NCBI GenBank assembly: GCA_006538405.1
Contig: BJKQ01000002.1
Location: 310,001 to 374,000, forward strand
Length of the DNA: 64,000 nucleotides
Source: Hansfordia pulvinata
Taxonomy: Eukaryota > Ascomycota > Sordariomycetes > Xylariales
Direction of reading: 5' to 3'
Of this stretch, positions 45,054-57,415 are shown piece by piece. How positions within the stretch are numbered: the stretch's first letter is position 1; every line of letters begins with the position of its first letter. Below the pieces are notes generated by a model that was not told where the DNA came from, made no database searches, and saw only the letters and a program-made list of their open reading frames with translations. Both the position numbers and the translations under genes were made by a program.

Positions 45054-46481
45054 ATGGCACCCGCAGCCCCACGAAGCGACATTGGTGTGTGCCCCCCGTT
45101 CCCTCCTTACGCCCTACCTTGCGCTCCAGCAAAAGGGGTTGTAGACGGAACAGAGAGAGACCAGACTTGCTGACGAAGCCCCCGCTTCCGCGCGCGGCAA
45201 CCGGTAGACTGGGCCAGCCTCTCCCAGAAGAAGTACATCCCCACCAATGGGCACGTGGAGACGCGGTTCAGCGCGGCGACGGGCACCTGGTCGCCCGCGG
45301 AGCTCGTGGAGAGCGACAGCGTGAGCGTGTCGGGCCTCAGCCCGGGGCTCAACTACGGGCAGCAGTGCCTCGAGGGCATGAAGGCCTTCCGGTCGGCGGC
45401 CGACGGCAGCATCACCATCTTCCGCGCCGACATGCACGCGGCCCGCATGGCGCGGTCCGCGGCCTCGGTCTGCCTGCCCATGCCGCCCGGCGACGGCTTC
45501 ATGGACGCCGTCCGCCGCGCCGTCCGCGCCAACGAGGAGCTCGTGCCCCCTCGGGCTCGGGCGCCCTGCTCTACATCCGCCCCGTCCTGTTCGGCTCCGG
45601 CCTCGGCCTCTGGGGCCTCAGCGACGAGGCCACCCTCGCCGTCTACGTCCAGCCCGCCCTGCCGCCCCTGGGCCGCGCCGCTGTCCCCGGCGCCGTGTGC
45701 GAGGACCTCGACCGCGCCGCCCCAAGGGCATGGGCAGCTTCAAGATTGGCGGCAACTACGCCCCCGTAAGCGTCTCTTCCCTCCCTTTCGTACTTTGTCT
45801 TTCTCCATTCCTGCTTGGGTAGCTGTACTGGGAGATAAACCCCCCCCCCCCCCCTTCTGCTGGCATCCTCGCTTATTTGCCAACTCCAGATCTGGAGGCA
45901 CGTGGGCAAGTTGATGCACATGGGCTACGGCATCGCCCTGCACCTCGACAGCCGCACCAACGAGATCGTCGAGGAGTTCACCACCAGCGGGTTCCTGGCG
46001 CACAAGACCGAGGGGGGCCGCGACGTCCTCATGGTGCCGCAGTCCAGCAACATCATCGACAGCGTCACCGCCGACAGCCTGGTCAAGCTGGCCGAGGACG
46101 AGGGCTGGGTCATCCGCAAGGAGGAGGTGAGTCGAACTGCTGCCCTGTCTCCCATGCCGTCCATTCCCCTTCCTCTTTCAACTACCTTGTTAGATATCTA
46201 TATACGCCCCCTAGCCCCCTTCCCCCCAAGATCCCACAAATGTGCTGACGCCCTCTCGCTAGATCTCCTTCTCCTCCCTCAAGGACTTTGACGAGGTCAT
46301 CTCCTGCGGCACGGCGGCCGTGGCCTCGCCGGTCGGCAGCCTCGAGAGGCTGTCGACGGGCGAGAAGTACACCTTCGGCACCGACCCCTCCGGCTGGAAG
46401 CTCATCGCCCTCGCCGACAGGCTGGCCGAGATCCAGGTCGGGAAGGCCGAGGACGCCAAGGGCTGGTGCGTGGCGGTCTGA
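45054..46481 (+). CDS. Branched-chain-type (class IV, PLP) aminotransferase, TOXF/Aps4-like in type; two apparent frame breaks
   Basis: Interconverts 2-oxo acids and L-amino acids with PLP. Exons 45054-45084, 45208-45765, 45890-46126 and 46263-46481; the first junction gives DIDWASLSQKKYIP. Motifs: LNYGQQCLEGMKAFR, LYIRPVLFGSG, FKIGGNYAP (PLP lysine at 45742-45744, ~residue 190), EFTTSGF and ISCGTAAVASPVG. One base is missing in each of two C runs (near 45549-45553 and 45719-45723); restoring both closes the phases and gives 348 residues, a normal family length. In the HC-toxin and apicidin clusters a class IV aminotransferase is thought to aminate the long-chain 2-oxo acid that becomes the epoxy- or oxo-decanoic residue (established knowledge). 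A housekeeping BCAT role is the main alternative. It is 30 kb from the NRPS and 1.9 kb downstream of the P450, same strand. Confidence 0.87.
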
Positions 46482-46774
46482 GGCGAGCCCGTACGCGGAG
46501 GAAAAAGGAGGAGAGCCATGAAGAAGGAGAGGATGGGGTGGGCGGACCACGATCATGGCTGGGCCATCAAGTCTGCTACATCCCTGTCTGCATATCTACA
46601 CGTATATATACCCTAGGATTGGAATAAATCGCATATATAGACCTGGTCCTTCTTCGAGGCTGTTTTCCCATTTCGGTGAGGATCGCAAGATTGGTGGCCT
46701 TCCCCGCGGCATTCCGACGGGGCCTGACTTTTGATGCCACCCGATGGCCATTGCGCCGAGACAGATCGCTTGGT

Positions 46775-46820
46775 GTCATCAGAGCCATCTACTGTCCGTC
46801 ATCAGAGCCATCTACTGTCC
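46775..46820. repeat. 23-bp tandem duplication
   Basis: Two perfect adjacent copies of GTCATCAGAGCC followed by ATCTACTGTCC, in the 3' region of the aminotransferase gene. Confidence 0.9.
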
Positions 46821-49420
46821 CATGTGCCATGGCTTGCTCTTTCTATAATGCTATTGATTGATCAAGATTGCCGGCCTTTGCGTATGTTGACAAGGTGAGC
46901 AATCTGGATTCGGCTTCGTTTGGTTGCCATGAGGCCCTACATTTTTGTAGATCGAAAGGGCGTGCCAATCGAGTATGTGTCATTATTTCTGAAGAGACCT
47001 CGCATCGTCTTCGGGGCGAGCCTATACTCGAGCCGTGGGTTTCCATATCTCACTCCGCCGTTGACATGCAGCTGCGTTCCGAACGACGGCACTCTGTGCA
47101 GACGAAAGCCTGTACGACATACTAGTTGAGCTTCGAGGATACAGGGCCTCAACCGGACCTTTCCCCGCCCGCGAGATACTCCCAGAGAAGCAGCTTTCAA
47201 CCCATGGTAGAAATGCCGCCCCTGGTCTTGCTGCTTCTGGTCGGGGTTCTGACCTTTGCGCCCAGTCAAGTGTTGAATCATAACGCTCGCACAGGACGTG
47301 CCGAGAGCGCTCATCTCACAGCACGATATCTTGCTGGACAGGGCGTGGGCTTTGACCAGGTAGTGGTACCGTCGACTCAGCCCCGGCGCTGCTGCGTCTC
47401 CTGTCGTGCGGATTCCCACGTTCGCAAACACCCCGAGTCACTGTTTTTAAACCATCAGCGCCATCGTTCTGGAACTACAACAGACGTAGCTTGCGGTCTT
47501 CCCAGCCCACCGCTCCACGTCGGTGTAAGTAGATTTCGCATGGGGCACAATGGTAGGTCACTGCTTTCATCAGCAGGCAGCCTGTCTATCACACGCGCGT
47601 ACTCTACGCCAAGGGGCGGATGGCGTCTCTGGCGCGTCAGGTGGCTCGGGCCGCCCGTCAACGAATTTGCAGAGCGACGGCTCTTCGACGTCTGGGTCGA
47701 GCTGCCGACTCGAGCAAGGCTTGTAGGCACAGAGCCTTAACAGAACAATCTAGACAGGCAGTGACAGCCTGGTCTGCGCAGAAGTATCCAGGAGTCAAAG
47801 CCCCCACTTGCTTGCTTTACATGAAAGCCTGGGCATCTAGACGGCGACGCGTCGTGTCTGAGGCTGACCAGTTGCCCTTCCCTCACACAGGTTGTCGGCA
47901 AAATTTCAACGGCGGGTTCCGTGTGGTACAGGCTTATTGCTCATGATCAAGCGACGCGGGCTCTGATGGACTTGGTTGGAATACTGGAAGCTGGAATGGG
48001 GTCGGACCAAACCAAGACGACACCAAAAGTATACTCGTACGTCAATTTGGATGTGGTTCAATGTTGGTTGATGCAGTGGACGTTGCATGCACCGTATACC
48101 TTACCCCGGTACCTAGCCGGGCGCTTCCTGACTCGATCGCGTCGAACGAGGCGAATGTAAACATGTGCAAGATGCCCAGATGTGCTCAGGTGAGCACGCG
48201 CCCGTGCAGGGCCGAGGCTCCAGAGCAGCCTGGCCATCCGGGACGCAGAGGTCATCCATGGGCGCCGCACAAATGGCCTGGGGGGGGACTGTACAGTACT
48301 CGTAGCTGGAGGCGTGCGCGGGACGAAAGCTCCCATTTGAATCTGAAGGCCATCCGATTTTTGGGGGTCTTGGCACGGCCGTTGAGCCATGACAACATCA
48401 TCGGACCCTGCAATCGAGCAAGTAGGTACGAGTAGACCCTCCCTAAGCCTGCGCCGGTTGGTGCATCGCGGGGACTGTCCGATCGCGGGAATGTGCGGGC
48501 GTGTCTTCGCGTGAACGCAAGCCCTGGCTTCGGGCCCGCATACCGTTACGGGCTCTCGTCGACTGGAATACATGTTCAAGTCGCCAGTTCCACCATTTCG
48601 AACACGGCAAACGCAGGTTAGGTACTTGATGTGCAAATTGCAGGCGCTGCAAGTACATCGACCCGGTCGTGGGCTGCTTTGGGTTAGCTCCAGCTGCGGT
48701 TTGGTCTGGGCAACCCCCAGCTACTTGGTCTTCTAGGGCAAATGTACGCCAGTACCTGAGCACTTTGAATTGGCTGGGCCGATATGCCCAGCCTGGGTGG
48801 TGGCGCACACGATAAGATGGGGCCGTCGGGTATCGGTACTGCTGTCGCATGTACTCGTCGCGCCCACTTGCAGCCGTAGTGCCGCAGCGACAGTCCGGGC
48901 AGGTCAGGCCCAGGTACCAACACCCGCTCCGTCGAAACCACCACAATTCACAATTACAATCCGCCCACTTCCACAACCCGCAAATATCGTCAACTTCATC
49001 ACCTCCTCCACCCATCGCCACCACCACCACTTCCATCACTGCCATCGCCTGCCCCGCCCGCCACTTGCCGCACTGCATCCCCTCGCCTTCCCTTGCCTGA
49101 GTCTGCCCCTTTTCAGCTCAGCTTCTCAACCCCGACTCTTCTCCCTCTCCCGCTCGTCGCGTCATCTCGCCCGCCCCATCACCCGCCCATCCCTCTGGCA
49201 ACAGCACGCCCGTCAACCGGCGCATCGTCTTTCCACCCATCCACCCACCTGTCGCCTCCCAACATTACCTCGGTGCCCCTCTGCATCGTCCCTCCTTTGA
49301 GGCTCTTTACTTCCTCCTCGGCGCCGCCCTCTTTCTAGCTCGCCGGGAGCTGCTGTGCGACCAGGTTTTCACCTTGCGACGTCTGTCAACAGCAACGGTC
49401 TCGTCGCCTGTGTGAAAAAG

Positions 49421-49574
49421 GTACGTCCGCAATTATCATGGAGCTGCCCACTCTAGGCAGCCCAACCTTCCCCTCCCATCACCATCGACCCTCCCGGCGC
49501 TCGCCTCTGCTCGTCTCAATTTCAACGCCTCCATTACTCGATTCCCACGCTAACCCTGCCCGCGCTGCCCTTAG
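49421..49574 (+). other. Possible 5' UTR intron of the G3BP-like gene
   Basis: A good donor (GTACGT at 49421) after a C-rich leader and an acceptor TTAG at 49574 lie just upstream of the ATG at 49623. Leader introns are frequent in RNA-binding protein genes of fungi. Not testable without transcripts. Confidence 0.4.
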
Positions 49575-49622
49575 TTACCCACTTATTCGCTACCCCCTCT
49601 CTTCCACCACCTCAACGCAACC

Positions 49623-51338
49623 ATGGCGACCAACGGTATTGCCAGCCACTCGGACCAGTTTTCCACGACCTCCGCTTCCTCCAACGCCGCCGCCGACTCT
49701 GCTTCCGCCGCCAACCGCGACCTGAGCAAAGATGAGGTGGCCTGGTTCTTCGTCGAGCAGTACTACACCACCCTGAGCAAGAACCCCGAAAAGCTTCACG
49801 TGAGTTGCCGACCAATAGCTCTCCCGTTTTCGCCTCTGCCTTACTAACTCGCCATCGCTGCAGCTCTTCTACGGAAAGCGCTCCCAGTTCGTTTATGGAC
49901 GCGAAGCTGAGGTTGCCAATGTTTCCGTCGGCAGACAGGTACGTAAACGGTACCCCTCATGCGAGCCCAGGCTCGGCACGTCTTACTCCAGCCTAACCTT
50001 CCGCAGACCATCCAAGAGCGCATCAAGGCACTCGACCTCCAGGACTGCAAGGTCCGCGTTTCCAACGTCGACTCGCAAGCTACCTTTGAGAGCATTGTGA
50101 TTCAGGTCATTGGTGAAACCTCCAACAAGGCTGCCGACCCCAAGAAGTTCGTCCAGACCTTTGTCCTCGCCCAGCAGCCCTCTGGTTACTTTGTCCTCAA
50201 CGACATCCTCCGCTATATCAACGAGGACGGCGAGGACGAGCCCACGGAGACTGCCCAAGCTGCCGAGCCTTCGGCCGCTGAGCTGGCCACCGACTCCGCT
50301 CCGGCCGAGGAATCCAAGCCTGCCGAGTCCGCCCCTGCTGAGGAGCCGGCCACTACCTCCATCGATGCTGGCGCTGTCGACGAGAAACTCGAGAACGTTG
50401 CGCAGGAAGAGACATCTGCCAAGGTCGAGGCGCCCACGGTTGTGCCCAGCGAGACTCCGGCTGCCTCGTCACAAGCCCCCGAGTCCGGATCCGCTCCTGA
50501 CCCGGAGGCGACCGCCAAGGAGTTGGCCGAAGAGGACACCAAGCAGCCTGAGCGGCCCGCCGACCCCAGCCCCACCCCGAACACCGCTGCCAAGTCTGCT
50601 GCTCCCGCCGCTGCCCCTGCTCCTGCTCCCGCTCCCGCTCCGACAGGCCCCCCTAAGCCTATGACCTGGGCTAGCCGTGCGGCTGCTGCTGCTGGACCTC
50701 GCCCTGCTGTCGCCCTGCCCAAGACCGCCACCCCTCCTGCGACTCAGGCTCGTGCCCCCGCGCCTGCCGCCCCTGCACCGGCTGCTGCCCCGGCCGCTGC
50801 CCAGAGCAGCGAGCCCGCTGCTGCTGCCGCCCCCGCCAAGGAGTCTTCCACCGAATGGCAGACTGCTGGAGGTGACTCGAAGCGCCAGAACCGCCCGCAG
50901 TCCATCTCTGGCGCCACCCCCGAGAAGGAAGGCACCCTGGGCTACGTCAAGTACGTCACCGAGAACGTGAAGAACGAGGAGCTTAAGAGTGCCTTGGCCC
51001 AGCATGGTGAACTGGTTTACTTCGACATCAACCGCCAGAAGAACTGCGCTTTCGTCGAGTTTGCCAGCCCCGCTGGCTACCAGGCTGCTGCGGCCGCCAG
51101 CCCCATTACCGTGAACGGCGAGAAGATCACCGTCGAGCCCCGCCGCCCCAAGGCCGGAGCGTACGGCGGTCCCAACTACGCCACCCCGCGAGGTGCTCCC
51201 GCCAACCGTGGTGGTCAGCGCTTCGAGGGCAACCGCTCCGGAAGCCAGGGCGGAGGCCGTGGCAGCTTGGGCCAGAACCGTGGTCGTGGAGGAGGCGCCG
51301 CTCGTGGCCGTGGAGGTGCCCAGGCCGCCAACGCCTAA
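49623..51338 (+). CDS. G3BP-like RNA-binding protein (NTF2 domain, RRM, RGG tail)
   Basis: Cytosolic RNA-binding protein of the Ras-GAP SH3-binding/Bre5/Nxt3 group, tied to deubiquitinase (Ubp3) partnership and stress granules in yeasts (family knowledge). Exons 49623-49799, 49864-49938 and 50007-51338 give 527 residues. The NTF2 domain spans about 33-150 (EVAWFFVEQYYTTLSKNP, LFYGKRSQFVYG, ending SGYFVLNDILRY). A long Ala/Pro/Glu-rich disordered middle follows (~155-390). The RRM is near 395-475, with GYVKYV as RNP2-like and NCAFVEFA as RNP1-like strands. The tail is Gly/Arg-rich (GRGGGAARGRGG). It is conserved and single-copy in ascomycetes, so it most likely marks core genome and a right-hand limit for any biosynthetic cluster. 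Confidence 0.95.
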
Positions 51339-52323
51339 GTGCTTGATCGGATGCGCAGCTCTCCTTGTCCGCGATCAACTTGGTCGAACCATCGGGACGC
51401 CTGGGAAAAGATTTGAGCCAGACGATGAAATTCGTCTGCGGGGAACTAATGAGGAATTGGAGTGCGCGATGTCGGCCACGGTTTCTGTTGCCGGATGCTG
51501 CGAAGGAGAGTATCATACTACGGGTTTACCCCCGAATGGATTTGGTCACGAGCCCAGCACTGTACAAGCCAGGCTGGAGGTCACTCCAAGGTTTGTGGCC
51601 GGCGCTTGTTGATGGGGAAGACGTAATTATTGCATGGCAGGAATCGTTCCGGGCGGAACAGGAAAAGAGCGTTCAAAAGTGGATAAACTGTCTTATCATC
51701 AGATCTGCATGGGTATAGGAGCAGCGATATTGGTGAAAGGGCTTCAGGGACGACACGGACGTTTGGCTGGCTTGATTGGGGATGAGCTTTCTCCCCTGTA
51801 CATAATCGGGTTTTGTACGATACCCCGCGGGGCAGCAGCAGGACGGATGGAGTTATGGACGAGCGGTTGCATGATGCAATGCGCAATCCAAGAGCAGCCG
51901 GTGCTTGGCACGGGACAGGGTAGCAAAAGCATGTTATTGTCCTCGCTACTCACTGGCGAGATGCGTGACAGCGTGATGAGATCAAGTGAGCCTGCGTAAG
52001 GCCGTTCTTGTCGGACGGCCGTGTTGTCGAACTGTCCTGGCGGTGTCAGTATGTTGCTATTCCAAGCGCCAGATTCTTTCCGTGAGTCGAAGCACTGCTT
52101 GGAGGCTGGGGATAGGACGCGGACCGCGCCACCATCACTACACTATCGTTGCATTCCAGGGATGAACCATCAACATGTGTTGAACAGGCACTGATGAGAT
52201 GAGCGAGGAAAAGTTGGCTCCGAGCGTCTGGGTTCGACATGGCTCGTCTTGAGGTTGCGCCATATCTGGAGCTGTACAAAACCTCCAGATCCGATCGTTA
52301 CGTTGACACATGTCCGCGCGCTC
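51339..52323. other. Intergenic region after the G3BP-like gene
   Basis: About 1 kb; contains the 3' UTR of the G3BP-like gene. Frames present on both strands lack codon bias and are not supported. Confidence 0.5.
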
Positions 52324-52561
52324 TTAGGCTTGGTCGGCCTGTGCTGCCTGCCTCTCTGCTACTGGGGGTCCGGGCAAGGCGGGTGCTGGTGAGTCGGCGA
52401 CGAGCTTGAGGCCGAAGGGAGTCTCCCTCATGTGCGGCAGGGCCATCGCGAATGTGTTTGGGAGGGGTTCCGGCGATACTGCTGTTGAAAGGGGGCCTCC
52501 GGCTCCCACACACAGCCAGCCCTCTCTTACCGTTGCTCTTGCGGTGTTTGTCGTGGGCCAT
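52324..52561 (-). CDS. Possible small spliced gene, 62-residue protein of unknown function
   Basis: Exons 52561-52531 and 52481-52324 with a 49-bp intron (GTAAGA..ACAG). The joined frame begins MAHDKHRKSN, continues AVSPEPLPN and ends QAADQ-like with stop at 52324-52326; phases close. Codons are C/G-ending, and a TATATA lies about 60 bp upstream of the ATG on the same strand (52618-52628). No domain, signal peptide or membrane segment is visible; the product is basic at the N-terminus and Ala/Pro-rich at the C-terminus. Without splicing only short frames remain. The call rests on splice sites, frame and promoter together; chance is possible. Confidence 0.38.
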
Positions 52562-55295
52562 CGCGTTGGCGAGGGAAAAGGAGGGCAGTGAGGGAGGGCG
52601 GCTTATTAAGCGACGCTGGTATATAAGGGAGGCGACCGGCAAGGAAAGAAGCGGAAAGGAAAGAGAGGATGCCGGAGAATGTCACCCGCGCACTTCTTAA
52701 TACGACTTTTCGTGTAGATACTTGACTGTCGCATTGAAACACGTAGGTGGCGAGGCAATGGCAAGGGCTATCGGAATAGGGGGCCGGGCTCAACACACGC
52801 CAGCCAAGGGCGGCATCATCATCACCAGCCTCGCCTGGGAGGTCCCAGCCTGCGCTTCATCTGATGTCGGCAGCCGAGAGTAGCGGGTACGACAGGCGCG
52901 GGTGGCGTCTCTCGCAGCCCTTCCGTGCGTACATGGATATAGCATGTAGGTTAATCTGTCTATCTGCTTCGAACCCCCTGCTTTTCTAACTTGTCATTCG
53001 CGGGGACAGTGCCTCCCTCTACCCACGACACCTTTTACCGGCCCCGACCCTAAAACGTCCGTCTCAGTCTGACTGCCATTCGGGAAAAGGGCATCCCAGG
53101 TCTCGGGACGAGCCCCCGGGGGGGGGGGGGGGGGGGGGCCGGTCACGCGGGGCCCCGCGTCCAAGTTGATTGGTTGGTGTCACCATCCTCTTCTCGGGGG
53201 TCGGGGCTCCCATCTGCGACGCTGTATAAAACGCCCGGGGGAAGGGGGCAAGGGGCCGAGGCATACATGCATGGTCCGGCTCGGACTGGGCTGGCGGCCA
53301 CATGTCGAAAAAGATGCTCAATAACAACGCCGAAGTGTTCCCCCCCTCTCCCCTCTCAGGCTCGGCTCCCCCCCGCCTCTCCGACGGGCACATGGGCACA
53401 TGACGGGGCTCTACCCGCTGCCGAGGTGAGAAGCAAGAGCAAGCGAGCTCTGGGACGGGAAGAGTCGGCATGGATAAAAGGGGTTGGGGGAGGTTTGTTT
53501 CTGGCGCGTGCGAGTTTGCCGGGGCACCACCCGCGTGTGGCTGCCGAAACTCCGTTTCCGTACGGAGCGGGAGAGAGTGGACAAGATTGGACCTTTCTCT
53601 CGGCTCGCACACAGCGTTCGCGCAGTGTGATCTTGAGGGGTTGTGAAAGACAGACAGCACATCTTTCCGCAGTCCGCCCAACTAAGAGATGTTTTGTTTT
53701 CAGCGCAGCCTGCCCTCGCAGGTGGTGACTGGCATCGTCACGTTTTCAGGTCGAGGCCTTTGTTGCTTTTCCCCCCATCTTCCAACTCACTGAAGACTCG
53801 TGGAAGTAGAGCACCTGGAATGTGCTCTGGACTCGTGTGCTTCGGCCGGCTGCAGGTACATGTTCGCCAGCGGCGGCTCGTGAAGTTCTGTCATGGGTGT
53901 GGATGCAAGCAAGCCACATACAGTGCCGTGCCGGCCACAAAAGCCCTTGCAAGAGAGCCGGACCTTGTGGTCATTTGCTGTCGTCCACTGTCTAGATCAG
54001 AACTCGTCCATATACGTTATGCCGAAGGTACTCGCGGCCCAGGCCCACGGGAAAACGTGTCAACGTGCACGCGCCGGTCTAATCCGTGGTGTCCAAGACT
54101 TTGCTCGGCCATCCTCGGGGCGTTCTGCGCTCTGCTGCGAACCCCAAACGAGCGACTAATGGAGGGACGAAGAGGAGGGGAGGGGCGGGGGGGTGGATCG
54201 TCTTTCAATTCTAAATGACATACCGTTGCTCCTCGAGTTCATTATTAGGACAGCAGCGTCCTTGCGCCTTCAGTAGAAGTGACGATTTTCTTCCAGAAAA
54301 AATGACAGGACTGTCGAGTTGGGGCGGCAGGATAACGAACTAAAGAAAACGCCGTGTGAAAAAGTGAAGCTCCTATCAAGCAACAACGCCGCCGCTGCCG
54401 CCGCCACCGCCGCCGCCGCCGTCGTCAACATCATGACGTCGCTTCACAGCCACGAAGCCGACTCGAAGCGGCTCCGCGAGACCGTAGACCAGACGCCGGG
54501 GATCCAGTGAGTTTTGAATTATCTTCCCAGACATCTTCAAAACCCCCCCTCCTAATCCCCCTCCCCCCCTGGATACACCGCTCCATCATCCCGAAAGGTA
54601 ATCAACTCCCCCAACCACACGGCCCCTTCTTCTCCGCGCTAAACACGACAAGAAAAAGAATCTTCCTTCAACCCATCGCGCCCCCGGCTCATCTCCGGAC
54701 CTCGGCGAGCGGGCAGGGCGTCAAAGCGCGGCGTGCCCAAGCCCATGCCCGTCTGAAAGAAAAGGGGGCGGGCGCATCGACCATGGATGATGGCGATGAT
54801 GGTGCCGCGAGGTGGTAAATAGAGAGTGGGAAAAGGGGAGCGGGAATGTGATGCTGTATCTGCCTTGGTCGCGATCCTTCCTTCGTTCACGCCTCGCATT
54901 CATTTCTCTCGTTATTATTCTTATATACAGATTGATCCAAGATCGTGACGACGTGACCGACTTCTCAGTATGACGGGCGCAGGAGGGAAGAAGTAGCGAA
55001 TCACGAAAGGGGGGGGGGGGGGGGTCTCGTCTCTTGGAAATGCATATTGAAAAAAATTGAGCAGCCTGCTCGCTCAAACCCCGTCGCTTCATCCTGGTCC
55101 CTTGGAAATCAAACAAACGCCCACCGGGTTCAGACGCCAGCCAGACAAATAAATAAATCACCGGTCTCCAACGACAATTCACAGCCGTCGTCGAATAGAA
55201 GGACATGGCCAAGATGTTGCAATACGTCATAAGATATCCCTTTTTTCCCTCTCTTGTCGAAAGGAGCTTGATTCGCCCCCTCTCTCACCCCTTCG
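52562..55295. other. Intergenic region before the Zn2Cys6 gene
   Basis: 2.7 kb with a very long G run (~53120-53138), a GCC-type trinucleotide run (~54391-54420) and no supported gene. The right end (about 54850-55290) is AT-richer and likely the 3' UTR of the minus-strand regulator. Confidence 0.5.
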
Positions 55296-57415
55296 TCACA
55301 CACTGATCAACTCATTTGAAGCCACGAAATCCGACACGGGAAAGTCGGAAGCGATGAGCTCGGAGGGGATGGCGAGATTGGGCGTGTCGAGGGTGTAGAG
55401 ATCGCTGACGCTCTGGCGTGATAAGTGGTTCTTGTGCTGCTCGAGCTGCTCCGAGACGACTAGGGCGTGCTTCATGCCCATGCTCCGCCAGACGACCTGG
55501 ACGACGTCGTAGGTCCAGTCCAGAATCTCCCTGGGCACTCCGGGAGCCGTGGCCGTCAGCTTGATATGCGACAGCATGGTGGGCACGCCCGCAGCCCCCG
55601 AGCCCCCTTGGCCGCTGGCCTCCAGCTTGCGCGCCGTCTCCCGGCCCAGCTCAGGGTGGTGCCAGTGCGAGGGGACGCTGACAGCAACGGCCTCAGCCAT
55701 GGTCTTGTTGCTGACGAGGCAGCGAGTGCGCAGCTGGGTGGGGAAATGCTTCTGGCTGGAGGCGGGGAACAGATCAAAGCACTTGAGGATGACGCGGTTC
55801 AGCAGCACGCGCGCCCAGCGGAAGTGGTTCCAGATGCGCGCGCACCAGATGGTTGAATATGTGTGCCACCGGCCCTTGTAGAGGGCCGCCGGGGGAAAGC
55901 AGCTGCCGCGATTCTCTTCGAAAGGAAAGGCCTCATGCAGGCGGTCCTCAAGGTGTGAGTAGGTCGTGTCGAGGACGGCAACCTGCTTGACAAAGTTGTC
56001 CGTCGACGGGCGGTCGTCGGTGAAGGCCGTGGAGTCGAGCTGCGAAGACACCTCGATGAGGCGCGCGATGGCCAGGGCTAGATCCGCGGCGCGTTCCTCG
56101 GCCTGCCCCGAGAGCAGATCTTTGCAGACTTTCAGGACCTCGAAGAAGGTGTCAGGGAAGACGGAGCCGCTTTCCTGGGTGGGTACGAAGAGGGAAAAGA
56201 GCAGCTGGAGGGCGACACGGGCGCCGCCGTCCGGGTGGCTGGGGAGCGGGAGCACTGCGCGGAATAGGGCGATGGCGCCGCTTACGTGTGTATTGGCTGT
56301 GCCCCTTGCGATGGTCGACTTCTGCCTCTGAACGACCTCGTACAGAGCCAGCATCACGATGGAGCGGAGCGCGTTGCTGAAAGCCAGCATGTCGCCCTGA
56401 CTGCGCCCAATGAGTTGCGCCGTCTGGTTGAGCGCTAGGGCATACCGCTGCCGCGCGAATTCGCGGTAGCCCTCATTACCCCTCAGATTCGATAAGCCCG
56501 CCAGCCCGACGGCGACGACCGTATTGTGCACCGCCTCGGTGCCCGAGCAATACGTCGCCAGCTCCTGCGAGTTGCGGGGCCCGTCCGGGTGATTGACCAG
56601 GTACTTGTTGATGTAGAAGTCGAGGCCGCGTTGCTCGAGATTCAGGCTGACAGGGCTATGTATTGATGCTGGGGACGACGCAGAGCCTGGCCGTGGATGA
56701 TGATTCGTTGTCCGGATGGGACTCGTTGTGGTTGTGTTTGTCGTAACGACGAGCGCGGTGCTGGTGTCATTGCCGTTATTGTTCTCCTTTCCACTATTCG
56801 TCTGCTTGTCTCTCCTATTCTCGTCGTTTTCCTCGATTTGCGTATTCCTACCGGTACCTCCTGAGCTTCTTCTCCCGCTTCCGCTCCCGCCTGGCAATGC
56901 CGACAGCGGTGTCTCAGCTGATGTTGATACGGCCGACGTGGGCGACGACTGTGTCGGCTCCACGGGCGAAGTCGCAGGGCCGCCCCATTGCGTGTGCGCC
57001 TTTTGGATGACCTTGTCGCTCTCGTCGCGGAACATGAGGGACAGCTGATCCCTGTACCCCGGGCACTGCTTGCCTACGCGTATGCACTGCGAGCATTCTG
57101 GACGGACCTTGTCGCACTGGCGAACCCAAACACAGTCAGCTTCTAGGTTTGTTATTCGGGCCCGCAGGTCGGCCACGGTGGCTGCGCCCCTGCCCACAGC
57201 TGCAGGGCTACAGCCGCAGCCGCGGCGGACGTGCCTCGATCATCTGCTCGCTGAAGAGACATGTCGCAGGCCGTGCGGGACAGAAAATGGGGCGCGGCGG
57301 GGCAGAGGGGTAGAGAGACAAGCACAAGGCCAGGGCGGCGGACGGGCGGACGAACCTTTATACGACGTGTCCTGCAATTCTTGCAGCCCTGGGAAGCCTT
57401 CCCGCAGTAGACCAT
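55296..57415 (-). CDS. Zn2Cys6 (Gal4-type) transcription factor
   Basis: DNA-binding nuclear regulator. Exon 1 is 57415-57356 (20 residues), intron 57117-57355 (239 bp), exon 2 is 57116-55296; total 626 residues. The six zinc-binding cysteines are split by the intron: GCKNCRTRRIK, then CDKVRPECSQCIRVGKQCPGY. The start MVYCGKASQGC is the usual N-terminus of a widespread Pezizomycotina regulator family with a C-terminal fungal-specific (DUF3468/Fungal_trans_2) region, here from about residue 200 on (LEQRGLDFYINKYLV onward). Residues ~65-195 are Ser/Thr/Asn-rich and disordered. Members of this family are common core-genome regulators, and the G3BP-like gene stands between it and the NRPS. It is therefore only a weak candidate for a pathway-specific regulator. 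Confidence 0.92.

Larger units (their letters stand above)
46482..49622. other. Intergenic region upstream of the G3BP-like gene
   Basis: 3.1 kb. A frame on the plus strand (47126-47740) and overlapping frames on the minus strand are not convincing genes. A 23-bp unit is duplicated in tandem (46775-46820). The right end is a C-rich leader of the next gene with a possible 5' UTR intron. Confidence 0.5.

Noticed and set aside
47126..47740. 204-codon plus-strand frame before the G3BP-like gene
   Set aside because: No domain, poor codon bias and overlapping frames of similar length on the other strand.
49623..51338. G3BP-like gene as part of the biosynthetic cluster
   Set aside because: The NTF2-RRM-RGG layout is that of a conserved housekeeping RNA-binding protein; it better marks a boundary.
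53174..54218. Two overlapping plus-strand frames upstream of the regulator's 3' end
   Set aside because: No recognisable domain, no codon bias, broken by long G and C runs.
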